Part shown: positions 9,920 through 20,160 of the stretch, one piece after another
Layout: every line of letters starts with the position of its first letter
Numbering within the stretch: position 1 is the first letter of the stretch
NCBI GenBank assembly: GCA_045132235.1
Contig: JBGURX010000046.1
Span: 1 to 64,000 of the forward strand
Source of the DNA: UBA1756 sp045132235
Lineage (GTDB): Bacteria > Bacteroidota > Bacteroidia > Bacteroidales > WCHB1-69
Reading direction: 5' to 3'
Length of the DNA: 64,000 bases
The notes under the pieces: generated by a model
The model's input: only the letters and a program-made list of their open reading frames with translations
Databases searched by the model: none
Told to the model about the DNA's origin: nothing
Translations under genes and position numbers: made by a program

Positions 9920-12900
9920 CTACCATCTGTTCACCGAAACCTTGCGGCTTTCGATGGCTTCTGTGGTGACCACCCGCACGACATATACGCCAGTTGCAAC
10001 GGGCAACGGAAGCTGCAGCGCCGTACCGGCAGCGCCATGACGCACAACGCAACGTCCGGCAAGGTCAAAAACTTCCACTGACAGAATCTGGCCATGGCCG
10101 GTGCTCTCCACCTGAAGTTCCCCATTCAACACACGGATGTCCATCGGCGAAGTCTCCACTTCATCAATGCCCGTGGTCTCGAAATAGGCCACAATGCTAT
10201 GGTCAGCATCCACAAAGGTGAAGGTATAGTTATCCGCATCGCCCACATCTTCGCCATCCACCTCCACACGCACAATGCGATAGTTGGGGAACGGAGTGAT
10301 ATAATAGGTGACGCTTTCGCCATAGTTGTAGTATTGTGTGCCGTATGGCGTGATCTGTCCTGCATTGATGGGCTCCACTGAAGAGGTAATCGCATACTGG
10401 TTAAGGGCAAATATCACTTCAATAGTATGATTTTCAGAGATATATTGAAAAGTGTAACTATTGTCATCAGGCTCACCCAGACTCTCTCCATCCACAATAA
10501 TTTCCTCAACATGCCAGCCTGTTTCAGGGACAAATATCACTGTGACATCCTCAGTGCAGGCGCCCCACACCGTGTCGGCAGGAGCGACCGTACCACTGCC
10601 CTGTACAGAAGCAGCAACATAGAACTGGTCGGCATAGAGATAGGCTTCCACCTCATAATCCGTCCGCATCTCATCAATGATATACATATCCACAGGCTGA
10701 ATCCATTCACCATTCACCCGCAAAGAATCAATATGATAGCAGTCAAAAAGCGGAATTTCCACCTCTGCCATCTCACCACAAGGCATACTGCTTGTATCCG
10801 TCAAAACCACCTCGCCTTCGAGATAGACAGCGAACGAGAGCGTGTATTCAACAGGCAGGAAGGTCGCTGCTATAGCATGGTTTTCCGTCACATTGTCAAA
10901 AGTGTAGCTGGTGATGGCACCGGCATACGAACCGTCGATGAAGACGGAGTCAATATGGTAGCAATCGTCAGCTGTGATGTTCACTGTCAGACTCTCACCA
11001 TACTCCACATTGGTTGTGTCAGCAGGGCTGACACTGCCGCCCTCACCGGCCGTCGTGGTGATGGTGTAACTGTAGTGGCCGAAAGTGACCGCGATGGTGT
11101 GGTCGCCACGCACGTCGCTGAAGGTCCAGCTGTCTTGCACTGCCACTGCCTCACCATCCACCGTGAGCGCTGCAATATAGTAACCCTCCTCGGGTGTGAT
11201 GGTATAGCTCTGGTCGTCGCCGCACAGCACCTCAGTGGCGCCGACAGGCGTGATGCCACCACCCTCGCCTGCTGTGGCGGTGATGGTGTAGCTGTCGCGT
11301 GCAAAGGTCACCGACAAGCTATGGTCAGCGGTGATGTTGCTGAAGGTGTAGCTGGTGATGGCACCAGCATACGAACCGTCGATGAAGACGGAGTCGATGT
11401 GGTAGCAACCGTCAGCTGTAATGTTCACCGTCAAGCTCTCACCATACTCCACGCTGCTCGAGCCGGCAGGGCTCACACTGCCGCCCTCGCCGGCCGTCGT
11501 GGTGATGGTGTAGCTGTAGTGGCCGAAGGTGACGGCGATGGCGTGGTCGCCGCGCACGTCGCTGAAGGTCCAGCTGTCTTGTACTGCCACTGCCTCACCA
11601 TCCACCGTGAGTGTTGCGATATAGTAGCCCTCATCGGGTGTGATGGTGTAGTTCTGGCTGTCGCCGCAAAGTACCTCAGTTTCACCAGCAGGCGTGATGC
11701 TGCCGCCCTCACCAGCCGTAGCAGTGATGGTGTAGCTGTCGCGTGCAAAGGTAGCTGATATGGTATGATTTTCGTTAATATCACTGAAGGTGTAGCTGCT
11801 GATGGCACCCGAATACACACCGTCGATGAAGACGGAGTCAATGTGGTAGCAGTCATCGGGTGTAAAGGTGTAGTTCTGGCTGCCGCTGCAAAGCACTTCG
11901 GTGGCACCTGCGGGTGTAATGCCACCGCCCTCACCCGCCGTGGCGGTGATGGTGTAGCTGTCGCGTGCAAAGGTGGCCGACAGCGTATGGTTGCCCGTCA
12001 CATTGCTGAAAGTGTAATCTTCAATGGCGCCCGAGTACACACCATCAATGAAAACCGAGTCAATATGGTAGCAATCGTCCGACGTGATGGTCACCGCAAG
12101 GTCATCTCCATGCAGTACTGTGGAAATACCGGCGGGAGCAACACTGCCGCCTTCGCCAGCAGCTGTGGTGACACTGTAGCTGTAACGAGAGAAAGTGACC
12201 TCAATGGTGTGGTCGCCGCGAACATCGCTGAAGGTCCAGCTGCCCTGCACTGTCACAGGTGCGTGATCCACTGTAAGGGAAGCGATATAGCAACCCTCTT
12301 CCGGCGTGATGATATAACTCTGGCTGCCGCCGCACAACACCTCGGTGGTGCCATTCGGACTGATGCTGCCGCCCTCGCCAGCACTGGCAGTGATGCTGTA
12401 GCTATTGCGTGCAAAGGCAGCCGACAGCGTATGGTTGCCCGTCACATTGCTGAAAGAATAGCTGCTGTCAGCACCTGAATAGACGCTATCAACGAACACG
12501 GAATCGATGTAATAGCAACCGTCCGGCGTAATCGTCACGACAAGGTCATCTCCATGCAGTACTGTGGAAATACCGGCGGGAGTAACACTCCCGCCTTCGC
12601 CAGCAGCTGTGGTGACGCTGTAGCTATAGCGAGAGAAAGTGACGGCAATGGTGTGGTTGCTGCGAACATCGCTGAAGGTCCAGCTGTCCTGAACTGTCAC
12701 TGGAGCATTGTCCACTGCAAGTGTGGCGATATAATAGCCCTCTTCCGGCGTGATGGTGTAGCTCTGGCTGCCACCGCACAACACCTCGGTCGTATCAGCC
12801 GGCGTGATGCTGCCGCCCTCGCCTGCCGTAGCCACGATGCTATAGCTATTGCGCTCGAAAGTGGCCGAAAGGGCATGGTCTGTCAATATCTGATGGAAGA

Positions 12901-15900
12901 AATATACAGCAGCTGTATCATCCTGATAGTCTAACGAAACTGGATTTCCATCCACCTCCAAATCCGTAATCGAATAGCATTCGTATGCCAACAGCAACGA
13001 AGTGTCGGAACCACAACGCACATTCATCACATCCTGCGCCATCAACTCGGCGCCTTCATAATAGTTGACCACAATCTGCTTATCAGCAACTGACTGATAA
13101 TTAATCACCAAATCCTGATTGTCCTGTACATTGGTGATGACATACACAGCCGTGTCGGTCAGCCAGCTGACCACATTCTGACGGTAGTCCAGAGCAGCTG
13201 TAATATCCTCGCCATTCAGCAGCACTTGTTCGATACGTTCACATGCAGACGGCAGAATCGAGAAAGTCAAATCGCCATCGCAATCCACACCTCCTTGTGA
13301 AAGCATCACTTCGCCATCGCCATTATTGGAAACATTCAATTGATAGTGCAACCCTCTGAATTTCACATAAATATTAATATCCTCACGAATATCTGTCAAT
13401 TCAAATGTAGCGATATCGCCATCAAATGTCAAATTGGAGCTGGGCAGATAGACGCCGTTCACAAATACGGAATCCACCGCATAACAATTCACCGGTTCGA
13501 CAGTGAAGGTCATGGAGGAACCGCAAACCGGGAAAGCGCCCATCGGGCTGATGGTTCCACCGCCATCGGTACGGGCGATCAGCAGATAATCCAGTTGGTT
13601 GAAATTCACAGAAACCAGATGGTTTTCTACCACATCATTCAAAACCAACACTTTACTATCGCCTATAGTCTGCAGCGAGCTGCTGCTTTGAATCACGCCA
13701 TCCACCCTTACACTCCCCACACGGTAGCAATCGTCAGGGGTGAAGGCAACCGAGAAATCAGAGCCGCATTCCAGCACATTCTCACCCGGAGAACTAACCG
13801 TTCCGTGGGCATTATTTGCCGTCACAGTTATGGTATCCATATCCATTGTGAAAGTGGCGGTCAGGCTGCTGTCGCCACGGATATTGCTGAAGGTATAGAC
13901 ATCGCCGGCAGGATTGAAATCCGTCCATTCTTCCCCATTGACCAGAATCGACTGGATGATATGGCATGGTGCCGGGGTTATCGTCACCGCCAAGTCATCG
14001 CCGCAGTTCACTGCAGTGTCGCCATCGGGCAGGAGGCTTCCTCCATCGCCCACAATGTTGAGACCGACCTGTTTGACCAGAGTGCCAAACACAGCTTCTA
14101 TCGTCTGGTTTTCCTCCACATTCTCAAAAGTATAGGTGTCGTTAGCGCCTACCGAAACTCCATTCACCAGAATATCAGAAAGATAGTGACATTCATCCGG
14201 CTGAATGGTGAAGGCCTGGTTGTCGCCGCAAAGGAGTTGTACCGCTCCCGATGGTGCAATCGATCCGCCCTCGCCTGCCGATGCCGTAATCGTTTCCATG
14301 TTACGGGCAAACGTAGCGGAAATTTCGTGCGGAGCCGTCACATGAGTGAACGTATATTCACTGATATTTCCATAATAAACATCATCTACAAACACAGAAT
14401 CAATATGATAGCAATTATCTGGCAGAATGTCAAAATGCTGTTGTTCGCCCCATGACACCCACACCTCTGATGAAGGCTGTATGGTGCCGCCTGAGCCAGC
14501 TGTCACAACAAAATCATATTTATACACCTCAAACATCACCTCAATCGTATGATCAGATGTCACATTCACAAAAGTATAGCTATTGGCAGGAGCCTGCGGC
14601 ACGCCATCAATCGTCAAACCTGAAACAAAATGTCCGGCATCGGGTGTGATCACATACGTGATATTGTCTCCACACCCCACCCACGATGTGTCCACAGGTG
14701 TCATGGTGCCACCTTCGTTCTGCACAGCCACCACTTTAAATAAGTCGCGGGCGAACACCGCATGGAGCGTACTATCGCCTGTAACATAGTTAAAATGATA
14801 CTGAGCAGGATTCCCGACATACACGCCGTTCACAAATACAGAATCAATATGATAGCACTCTTCCGGCTTGATATCCATCAGTACATCCCCAGAACAGCTG
14901 CACTGCACAAAGGGCGGGTACACTGTACCACCTTCGCCGAATGTGGCCTCAACAGGATAGGTGATGTTCTCAAATGCAACCTTTACAATATGGTCGGCCA
15001 TAACACCACTTAACGAAAACACTCCCTCAGCGCCCGCCATGACGACATCCTGTAAATGCTCAACACCATCCAGTGATACAGAAGAGATGCGAGAGCACAC
15101 ATCAGGGATAATCGTAAAAGAAAAATCCTGCCCGCAAGCCATCGCATTATTGGTGTCGCATGACACATGTCCCTGACCATTGCACAACACCTGTACATAG
15201 TTCGTATCGGTTGCAAATTTCACATCCACATTTGTATTCTGAAAAATAACGAGAGAATACGTTCTGTCACTTCCCACATATTCACCATTCACCCATACAG
15301 AATCAACATGTTGACATTCAGATGGCAACAACTCCACCTCCACTGTTTTCCCATACCATATAACCGTATCAGCGGGCATCACTTCGCCTTCCCCTCCAAT
15401 CACATGGCACTGTAGCGTATAACTAATCATTCCCACAACAGCCGACAGGGAGTGGTTGGCATGGATGGACTCAAACTCATAATGGTCATCCGCTGCAAGC
15501 GTGTCGCCATCCACTATGATGCCTGCCACATAATACCCTTCATCTGTCGTAATCAAAAAGTTGACATTTTCACCGCAAGAGAATCTATTATTTTCACTTC
15601 CTGCATTGATCTGACAATATTCAACATCCTGAACATCAATTTGATATATATCTCTTGCAATTTCCAGCTGCAAGAAAACAAAATGATGGATGTTCTCAAA
15701 AGAATAAGTATCCAGCACAGTGGTATCCACACCATTGCACATCACTCGCCGTACGCTATAGCAGTCATCAGACCACATTGCCGAAAGCGTTGTGTCGCTG
15801 CCACATTCCACCTCGCTGACCACATCCTCCAAGATGTTGCCATTCTCACGCACCTGCCGGCGCACAGTGTATCTGTCCAATCCGTATGCCAACTCCAGCA

Positions 15901-18900
15901 CCAGATCCGAATGAACTGACGGCATTGTATAAACACACTGGTTGTCAACTATGGTCAGATTTCCAAAAGAAGATTCTCCATTAACAAGAAAATCAGCAAG
16001 ATAATAACAATCATCCACCTCAAAACGCAATACATACATACTATCGCATTCCACCATACCGACTACGGGGCTTTGCAATACAACATGCTCTGTGTTTCTC
16101 ACCTCCACATGGTAAAAGATGGGCACAAATCGAGCCTCCACAGTGAAATCCGCCCTCACATTTTCCACTCGCAACATAATATTCTGGCCTATTGTATCCA
16201 GCTGGTCATTCACACACTGTCCATCCAACCATACTGAATCCAGCTGACCGCAAGCACTGGGGTGGAAAGCGTACTCATAATTGCCCCCACATATCAAATT
16301 CTCTGTTTGCCCCTCTATGTTGCCATTTTCGCTGCTGACTATAACGGCGGCATACTTTCTTTTATCAAATTGGAATTCCCAATTATAATTTGAATGCACA
16401 GCACTGACAATCAACAAGGTATCATTATCCATTTCCCATTCCACACCATAATTCAAAACACGTATCAGCTCAAAGCAATCATCTGGATGGATGGCGATGG
16501 CAATACTATCGCCACAGTTCACCAGTTGTTCAGAAGGCCACTCCACACTGCCATGTCCCACACTGTTGACCGACAACTGATACTGGTGAGGTGAGTAAAA
16601 GACTGAGAATTCACAATCTTCTGTCAAAAATGGAATTGTAAAAAACAATGTATCTCCATTTCTTGTGACACTGCCCACCATGTTGAAGACACTCTCTGTC
16701 ATGGCAACTCCATTCATGCGTACAGAATCGAACTCTTGGCAGTCCGGGATTACTGAATAGCACGTCATTGTCTGACCGCATGCCAACATCGTGTCAGAAA
16801 CCGATATCGGAGAGTTCCCTGACGTGACAAAATGAACAGAATCGGCTGAAAAATGGGCAGTGACATGTGCATAGTCATGCATATTCAGAATGTCAAAACA
16901 GGGAGTTTCATCCTCGTACGAAAGCTGTGAAGGAAGGTACCATACTCCATTCACATACGCAGAATCAAGATGATAGCAGTCGTCGGCGACGAAAGTGACA
17001 CGAACGTCTGAACCGCATTCAATGGCACCTGTAGGATACCACAGCATACCATGTTGCGGAACATCCATCACCACTAAATAGTTGCGGCGTTCAAACCTTG
17101 CCATCAAAGACACCGATGAAGTCAACGAGGCAATATAAACCGTCGCCACTCCATTTTCATCTATCTGATAATCACTGAAATCCAATCCATTGTAAACAAT
17201 TTGTTCAACCCGATAACATTCATCCGGTGTAATGGTGAACGTGAGCGCATCGCCACAGTTGGCCGTTCCCGACAATACAGTGCCTGAAATCTGACCACCA
17301 TCCTCCGCCATCGTTGTGACGGAATAGGTGATGGGGGTAAAATGCGTGAAAATCGTATGATTGTCATTAATATTGGAGAAGGTATAGAACAGCGTATCTC
17401 CAATCTGGGGATTGGCATTCACTCGATGCTGCATCAAGTCAGTGCTCACCACTCCATCAATCCAAACGGTATCGGCATAGTAACACTCATCCGGCACAAT
17501 GGTCATCTGCAGTTCATCACCGCAAGCCACCACACTATCGCCAGAAGGAAGCATCCTGCCATGCTCTCCATTCTGCAAAGATATCGTGAAGTCCATCCCC
17601 TCGAATTCTGCGAGAAGAGAATGTTCAGCACGCACATCAGTAAAAGTAAAGAAAGCCACCCCATTCACATAATCAAGTTGTCCGGTGACTTCCACTCCAT
17701 CCACCCAGACTCCCCGGATCTGGCTGCAAGCAGAAGGATGTATTTCAACAGACTGGTTTTCTGAACATTGAACACTGCTCAAACCCAATGGGGAAACCAT
17801 TCCTTCGCCTGCCACCTGCGTAGTAAGATCATACGAAAGAGTGGAGAAAACAACCTGAACCGTATGGGCGTCAACGATATTGTCAAGTGTGAAAAGAAGC
17901 GTGTCGCCGAATCCAGCCTGTAAGCAAGGATGGTGCTCTACCGACTCTGTAACATCCACTTCATCAATCAACAGCAGTGAGACATAGGAACACTCATCAG
18001 GAACGGCGGTGAAAGAAAGCTGTGAACCGCAAGGCACTTGCTGGCTGCCGAGGTGCGAGATGGTTCCCGCACCGGTGGACGTCACCTCTACCGCATAAGA
18101 CTGCTGTATGAAAGTAGCCGAAGCCGTGTGTTCAGCCATACAGTTGGGCACAATGGCGATCAAACTGTCGGATGTCACCCCCTGCAGATATTCGTCGTGC
18201 TGCACACCATCCAGATAAAAATGGTCTATCCCATAACAAGGATCGGCCTTGAGGGTAAAGACGGCATTGCCGCTGCAAGCCACCTGCTGCGGGGCTGTCA
18301 GGGTTCCATGCTCGGCAGGTTCGGCCGTCATGGTGTAATACACCTCACCGAAATAAACATCCAACTGGTGATTTCCCACGAGATGTGTCAACACACACGG
18401 ATTTTCTGTTGCGATACGACCGCCATCCAGCAACAGAGAATCCAGCTGACTGCAAGACGAAGGCGAAAAGATAAATGACGAAGCAGAAAAATAGCCCGAG
18501 TCCACCACCGACATGGGTGTTACCGTACCGGAACCATGTTGGACGACTGTAACGGAATAGGTCTGTTCTGCGAAAGCGGCATATAATGTGCTGTTTTGCA
18601 ACACATGCGTCAGCTGATAGGGATTCTGCACCTCCACAGAAATGCCATTAACCTGCAAGTCAGACAACTGATACCCTTCATCAGGCAAAAACGAAAATTC
18701 CAGCACATCCGCATAGTACACGCGACGGGTATATTCGTTGATGGAATCGCCACCCGTAACAGCAATCGTGCCACCTGCCGAATGCGCGAAAGTGACTTCA
18801 TACTGCTGGGGGGCAAAAACAGCGGAAATCGTGTGCGGTGCCGACACCTCGTAGAAAGTGTACGACCAGCCAGAGGGATTGAAACCCATAACAGGCTCAT

Positions 18901-20077
18901 TATCAACATACACAGTGTCAATCAAATATCCAGCATCCGGTGTAATAGTGAATGACTGGTTGGTCATACCCGTGACTCCAACTTCCCCCGACGGAGAGAT
19001 GGAACCGCCCACACCAGCCGAAGCCGTGATGACATAGTCATTCAGGGTAAAGGACACACTGATGGTATGATTGGCCGTCACGTTAAAAAACGTGTATGAG
19101 GAAATGGCACCTCCATGCCAGTAATTATCCACAACAACATCCTCCACATGATAGCCCTCATCACCTATAAAGTAAAAGGTAGTATCATGTCCCCACGGAA
19201 CAATCACCTGCGACATCACACCCCCATCAGGGATAACGCGGCCATGCTCCCCTACACTGACATGAATGGAGTACTCTCTCTCAGCGAAAGTCACCACAAA
19301 AGTATGATCCGACACCACACCCGTGAGCAAGTAACTGAAGGAGGTCTGGTAGGCAGCCTGTGAAAGTGCCTGTCCATCCAGCAAAACCGAAGCGATATAG
19401 TGTCCTTGCTCGGCCGTCACCGTCAGAATGTAATCATCGCCATCGGCCACAGATACGCTGGGAGAGACTGTGCCGCCGGCGTTGGCACTCACATATATCG
19501 TATGCTCCCCGGCAGGAGAGTCGGGACGGATAAGGATATTATCAATACATATTCCTTCTGCTGCAGTGTCAGGACAGTAATGGATGATCATATACTGGGC
19601 ATCAGCAGGCAAATTCACCATAAAAGTCTGCCACTCTTCAGAATGAGCTTCTACAATTCCTGTACGCCATGTAAAATCCTCAGTGGAAGTATAGCTGTCG
19701 GCTGTTGTGTAACCCACACGGAACTTTTCATCCAGAACGGTCTCATCAGCCACACGATACTTGAAGCGCACCTGCACCGAATCCGCAGTGGCATTGACAA
19801 AACGAGGCGAAATCAGATACTGATTATAGCCGCCTTCCCATTGCATGATGGTGGAAAAGACCCAAGCGTTGGGAGCACTGTAAACAAACGCACCCTGATT
19901 GCTACTCCTAACACCTGTCACCTGAGCTGTGAGGAAGCTGGGGTTCTCAAATTCCGACTGCCATCCTTCCGTCAACGTATTGGAAGCATCGAAATCGTAA
20001 GCATAGGGCAACGAAACCTGCGCGAAGACAAATCCGTTCAACATCATCAAAACAAACAGAAAGTATATTTTTCTCAT
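9920..20077 (-). CDS. Giant secreted protein: jelly-roll domain, 40 InlB-B-like repeats, T9SS sorting domain
   Basis: 3385 residues. A signal peptide (about residues 1-19, cleavage after VFA) leads to a jelly-roll domain of the choice-of-anchor/cleaved-adhesin kind (about 20-190). Forty tandem repeats of about 74-88 residues follow (191-3302), each resembling divergent InlB B repeats (pattern G-G-x-[IV]-x-P ... I-T-P-D-x-G-Y ... V-D-G ... Y-T-F-x-N-V ... H-x-I-x-V-x-F). Residues 3303-3385 form a T9SS C-terminal sorting domain ending in VYVVRV and a basic tail. It is therefore predicted to be exported through SprA and displayed or released as an adhesin-like fibre. Repeats 29-37 (residues 2411-3076) are exactly 74 residues each. 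Two cysteine positions 13 residues apart recur with a strict neighbour rule (see findings). The start follows coaD by 83 bases; a weak -7-like TAATATTG (20092-20099) precedes it. Ligand unknown. Confidence 0.9.
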   Translation of the reverse strand: MRKIYFLFVLMMLNGFVFAQVSLPYAYDFDASNTLTEGWQSEFENPSFLTAQVTGVRSSNQGAFVYSAPNAWVFSTIMQWEGGYNQYLISPRFVNATADSVQVRFKYRVADETVLDEKFRVGYTTADSYTSTEDFTWRTGIVEAHSEEWQTFMVNLPADAQYMIIHYCPDTAAEGICIDNILIRPDSPAGEHTIYVSANAGGTVSPSVSVADGDDYILTVTAEQGHYIASVLLDGQALSQAAYQTSFSYLLTGVVSDHTFVVTFAEREYSIHVSVGEHGRVIPDGGVMSQVIVPWGHDTTFYFIGDEGYHVEDVVVDNYWHGGAISSYTFFNVTANHTISVSFTLNDYVITASAGVGGSISPSGEVGVTGMTNQSFTITPDAGYLIDTVYVDNEPVMGFNPSGWSYTFYEVSAPHTISAVFAPQQYEVTFAHSAGGTIAVTGGDSINEYTRRVYYADVLEFSFLPDEGYQLSDLQVNGISVEVQNPYQLTHVLQNSTLYAAFAEQTYSVTVVQHGSGTVTPMSVVDSGYFSASSFIFSPSSCSQLDSLLLDGGRIATENPCVLTHLVGNHQLDVYFGEVYYTMTAEPAEHGTLTAPQQVACSGNAVFTLKADPCYGIDHFYLDGVQHDEYLQGVTSDSLIAIVPNCMAEHTASATFIQQSYAVEVTSTGAGTISHLGSQQVPCGSQLSFTAVPDECSYVSLLLIDEVDVTESVEHHPCLQAGFGDTLLFTLDNIVDAHTVQVVFSTLSYDLTTQVAGEGMVSPLGLSSVQCSENQSVEIHPSACSQIRGVWVDGVEVTGQLDYVNGVAFFTFTDVRAEHSLLAEFEGMDFTISLQNGEHGRMLPSGDSVVACGDELQMTIVPDECYYADTVWIDGVVSTDLMQHRVNANPQIGDTLFYTFSNINDNHTIFTHFTPITYSVTTMAEDGGQISGTVLSGTANCGDALTFTITPDECYRVEQIVYNGLDFSDYQIDENGVATVYIASLTSSVSLMARFERRNYLVVMDVPQHGMLWYPTGAIECGSDVRVTFVADDCYHLDSAYVNGVWYLPSQLSYEDETPCFDILNMHDYAHVTAHFSADSVHFVTSGNSPISVSDTMLACGQTMTCYSVIPDCQEFDSVRMNGVAMTESVFNMVGSVTRNGDTLFFTIPFLTEDCEFSVFYSPHQYQLSVNSVGHGSVEWPSEQLVNCGDSIAIAIHPDDCFELIRVLNYGVEWEMDNDTLLIVSAVHSNYNWEFQFDKRKYAAVIVSSENGNIEGQTENLICGGNYEYAFHPSACGQLDSVWLDGQCVNDQLDTIGQNIMLRVENVRADFTVEARFVPIFYHVEVRNTEHVVLQSPVVGMVECDSMYVLRFEVDDCYYLADFLVNGESSFGNLTIVDNQCVYTMPSVHSDLVLELAYGLDRYTVRRQVRENGNILEDVVSEVECGSDTTLSAMWSDDCYSVRRVMCNGVDTTVLDTYSFENIHHFVFLQLEIARDIYQIDVQDVEYCQINAGSENNRFSCGENVNFLITTDEGYYVAGIIVDGDTLAADDHYEFESIHANHSLSAVVGMISYTLQCHVIGGEGEVMPADTVIWYGKTVEVELLPSECQHVDSVWVNGEYVGSDRTYSLVIFQNTNVDVKFATDTNYVQVLCNGQGHVSCDTNNAMACGQDFSFTIIPDVCSRISSVSLDGVEHLQDVVMAGAEGVFSLSGVMADHIVKVAFENITYPVEATFGEGGTVYPPFVQCSCSGDVLMDIKPEECYHIDSVFVNGVYVGNPAQYHFNYVTGDSTLHAVFARDLFKVVAVQNEGGTMTPVDTSWVGCGDNITYVITPDAGHFVSGLTIDGVPQAPANSYTFVNVTSDHTIEVMFEVYKYDFVVTAGSGGTIQPSSEVWVSWGEQQHFDILPDNCYHIDSVFVDDVYYGNISEYTFTHVTAPHEISATFARNMETITASAGEGGSIAPSGAVQLLCGDNQAFTIQPDECHYLSDILVNGVSVGANDTYTFENVEENQTIEAVFGTLVKQVGLNIVGDGGSLLPDGDTAVNCGDDLAVTITPAPCHIIQSILVNGEEWTDFNPAGDVYTFSNIRGDSSLTATFTMDMDTITVTANNAHGTVSSPGENVLECGSDFSVAFTPDDCYRVGSVRVDGVIQSSSSLQTIGDSKVLVLNDVVENHLVSVNFNQLDYLLIARTDGGGTISPMGAFPVCGSSMTFTVEPVNCYAVDSVFVNGVYLPSSNLTFDGDIATFELTDIREDINIYVKFRGLHYQLNVSNNGDGEVMLSQGGVDCDGDLTFSILPSACERIEQVLLNGEDITAALDYRQNVVSWLTDTAVYVITNVQDNQDLVINYQSVADKQIVVNYYEGAELMAQDVMNVRCGSDTSLLLAYECYSITDLEVDGNPVSLDYQDDTAAVYFFHQILTDHALSATFERNSYSIVATAGEGGSITPADTTEVLCGGSQSYTITPEEGYYIATLAVDNAPVTVQDSWTFSDVRSNHTIAVTFSRYSYSVTTAAGEGGSVTPAGISTVLHGDDLVVTITPDGCYYIDSVFVDSVYSGADSSYSFSNVTGNHTLSAAFARNSYSITASAGEGGSISPNGTTEVLCGGSQSYIITPEEGCYIASLTVDHAPVTVQGSWTFSDVRGDHTIEVTFSRYSYSVTTAAGEGGSVAPAGISTVLHGDDLAVTITSDDCYHIDSVFIDGVYSGAIEDYTFSNVTGNHTLSATFARDSYTITATAGEGGGITPAGATEVLCSGSQNYTFTPDDCYHIDSVFIDGVYSGAISSYTFSDINENHTISATFARDSYTITATAGEGGSITPAGETEVLCGDSQNYTITPDEGYYIATLTVDGEAVAVQDSWTFSDVRGDHAIAVTFGHYSYTITTTAGEGGSVSPAGSSSVEYGESLTVNITADGCYHIDSVFIDGSYAGAITSYTFSNITADHSLSVTFARDSYTITATAGEGGGITPVGATEVLCGDDQSYTITPEEGYYIAALTVDGEAVAVQDSWTFSDVRGDHTIAVTFGHYSYTITTTAGEGGSVSPADTTNVEYGESLTVNITADDCYHIDSVFIDGSYAGAITSYTFDNVTENHAIAATFLPVEYTLSFAVYLEGEVVLTDTSSMPCGEMAEVEIPLFDCYHIDSLRVNGEWIQPVDMYIIDEMRTDYEVEAYLYADQFYVAASVQGSGTVAPADTVWGACTEDVTVIFVPETGWHVEEIIVDGESLGEPDDNSYTFQYISENHTIEVIFALNQYAITSSVEPINAGQITPYGTQYYNYGESVTYYITPFPNYRIVRVEVDGEDVGDADNYTFTFVDADHSIVAYFETTGIDEVETSPMDIRVLNGELQVESTGHGQILSVEVFDLAGRCVVRHGAAGTALQLPLPVATGVYVVRVVTTEAIESRKVSVNRW
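10850..12847 (-). repeat. Nine exact-length 222-nt tandem repeats, alternating types A and B
   Basis: Within the giant gene, repeats 29 to 37 are each exactly 222 nt (74 codons). Type A (29, 31, 34, 36) carries TEVLCG and WTFSDVR. Type B (30, 32, 35, 37) carries YHIDSVF or YYIDSVF and YTF/YSF. Repeat 33 (11738-11959) starts as A and ends as B. The high similarity of alternate units indicates recent duplication of 444-nt A+B pairs. Confidence 0.92.
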
Positions 20078-20160
20078 ATCAAATTGATTTACAATATTAT
20101 AAAAAAGGGCATACTATGTCCGAAACTATAATACGCAAATCGAATGAAAAAGTTACTTTT

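Noticed and set aside
10427..11758. Long plus-strand reading frame (443 codons), with others at 11765-12478 and 13340-14455
   Set aside because: It is antisense to the giant repeat gene. The 222-nt repeats keep the same frame open on the opposite strand, and the translation has no family resemblance, signal or start context.
10850..12847. Regular direct repeats considered as a CRISPR-like array
   Set aside because: The units are 222 nt, contiguous without spacers and fully coding in one frame, so they are protein repeats.
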